Below, in pieces: positions 6,010-6,474 of a stretch of 6,474 nt of DNA. The number at the start of each line of letters is the position of its first letter. Within the stretch, counting starts at the first letter, position 1. Below the pieces are notes generated by a model. That model ran no database searches. It worked only from the letters and a program-made list of their open reading frames with translations, and was not told where the DNA came from. The stretch comes from Candidatus Zhuqueibacterota bacterium 4484_219 (GTDB taxonomy: Bacteria > Zhuqueibacterota > JdFR-76 > 4484-219), in NCBI GenBank assembly GCA_002085035.1, contig MZGM01000123.1, positions 1 to 6,474 on the forward strand. Direction: 5' to 3'. The position numbers and the translations under genes are program-made.

Positions 6010-6474
6010 TTAAGATTTTTTTACCTTCTCCCAATCCTGGAGAAATCTTTGTATTCCCACATCGGTCAGGGGATGTTTTAACAACTGCTGGTAAATGGAC
6101 AACGGTGCTGTTACAATAGGTACCCCCATCAGTGCTGCTTCCAGGATGTGTAAAGGATTACGTAAACTGGCAGCAACAACCTCTGCTTTAAAATCGGGGT
6201 AGTTGCTAACAATTTCCCTGATCTGACCAATCAGCTCCATGCCAAAGCTGGAAATATCGTCCAGACGTCCCACAAAGGGGATAAGATAGCTAGTTCCAGT
6301 TTTGGCTGCCACCAGTGCCTGGCTTGGTGAAAAAATCAAAGTAATCCCTGTGGGGATACCCTCCGACTCTAATATTCTTGCTGCTATTAAACCAGCTTGT
6401 GTACAGGGTATTTTTACTACCACATTGGGGCCCCAAGCAGCCATTTCTCGTCCCTCACCCAGGATGCCGTCTAC
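6010..6474 (-). CDS. fsa: transaldolase, small FSA/TalC type (5' end outside window)
   Basis: Transaldolases move a dihydroxyacetone unit between sugar phosphates through a lysine Schiff base; the small FSA/TalC class includes true transaldolases and fructose-6-phosphate aldolases. The frame is open to the window edge, and its first visible residues VDGILGEGREMAAWGPNVVV lead into KIP, where the Lys (codon 6414-6412) is the Schiff-base residue. Further family blocks follow: GIPTGITLIFSPSQALVAAK, then SYLIPFVGRLDDIS, then AASLRNPLHILEAALMGVPIVT, then LLKHPLTDVGIQRFLQDW near the end. About 155 residues are visible out of the usual 215-220, so the first 60 or so are missing, including the N-terminal catalytic Asp. 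An internal ATG at 6444 is not the start. Transaldolase versus fructose-6-phosphate aldolase activity cannot be decided from this part. It stops 12 bases before kdsD, so they are likely one operon. Confidence 0.92.
   Translation of the reverse strand, partial: VDGILGEGREMAAWGPNVVVKIPCTQAGLIAARILESEGIPTGITLIFSPSQALVAAKTGTSYLIPFVGRLDDISSFGMELIGQIREIVSNYPDFKAEVVAASLRNPLHILEAALMGVPIVTAPLSIYQQLLKHPLTDVGIQRFLQDWEKVKKS

Overview
The window is a tightly packed run of seven genes, all on the minus strand. It encodes part of the lipopolysaccharide (LPS) synthesis and export machinery plus the alternative sigma factor RpoN. Transcription runs from the right edge (6474) to the left edge (1). In that order the genes are: a small-type transaldolase (fsa/tal, 5' end outside the window), kdsD (arabinose-5-phosphate isomerase, broken), an LpxL/HtrB-like lipid A acyltransferase, lptC (a lipoprotein form), an OstA-like lptA about twice the length of the E. 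coli protein, lptB (LPS-transport ATPase) and rpoN (sigma-54, broken, last few codons outside the window). The plus strand carries no gene I can support. No gap between genes exceeds about 105 bases, and I see no rRNA, tRNA, CRISPR array, insertion sequence or convincing rho-independent terminator.

The organism is a Gram-negative (diderm) LPS-making bacterium with moderately AT-rich DNA. The LptC lipoprotein, the long two-part OstA-like protein and the wording of RpoN and LptB resemble the Bacteroidota/Calditrichota/Marinimicrobia (FCB) side of the tree more than Proteobacteria. That placement is an inference from protein style only. The order kdsD-(x)-lptC-lptA-lptB-rpoN is the same as the E. 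coli kdsD-kdsC-lptC-lptA-lptB-rpoN cluster, except that an acyltransferase sits where kdsC would be.

The genes form one pathway. KdsD makes arabinose-5-phosphate for Kdo. The acyltransferase finishes lipid A. LptB powers extraction of LPS from the inner membrane, and LptC and LptA carry it across the periplasm. The transaldolase sits at the sugar-phosphate end and could feed sedoheptulose-7-phosphate or pentose phosphates to LPS core sugars. RpoN is probably along by ancestral linkage.

The most notable observation is that two of the seven genes, rpoN and kdsD, each carry one internal deletion of roughly 60-80 bases that also shifts the frame. Clean, well conserved coding sequence continues on both sides. 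Both lesions have the same phase (lost length = 3k+2) and both junctions contain ACTTAA. They are either recent paired pseudogenisation events or a shared assembly/amplification artefact.
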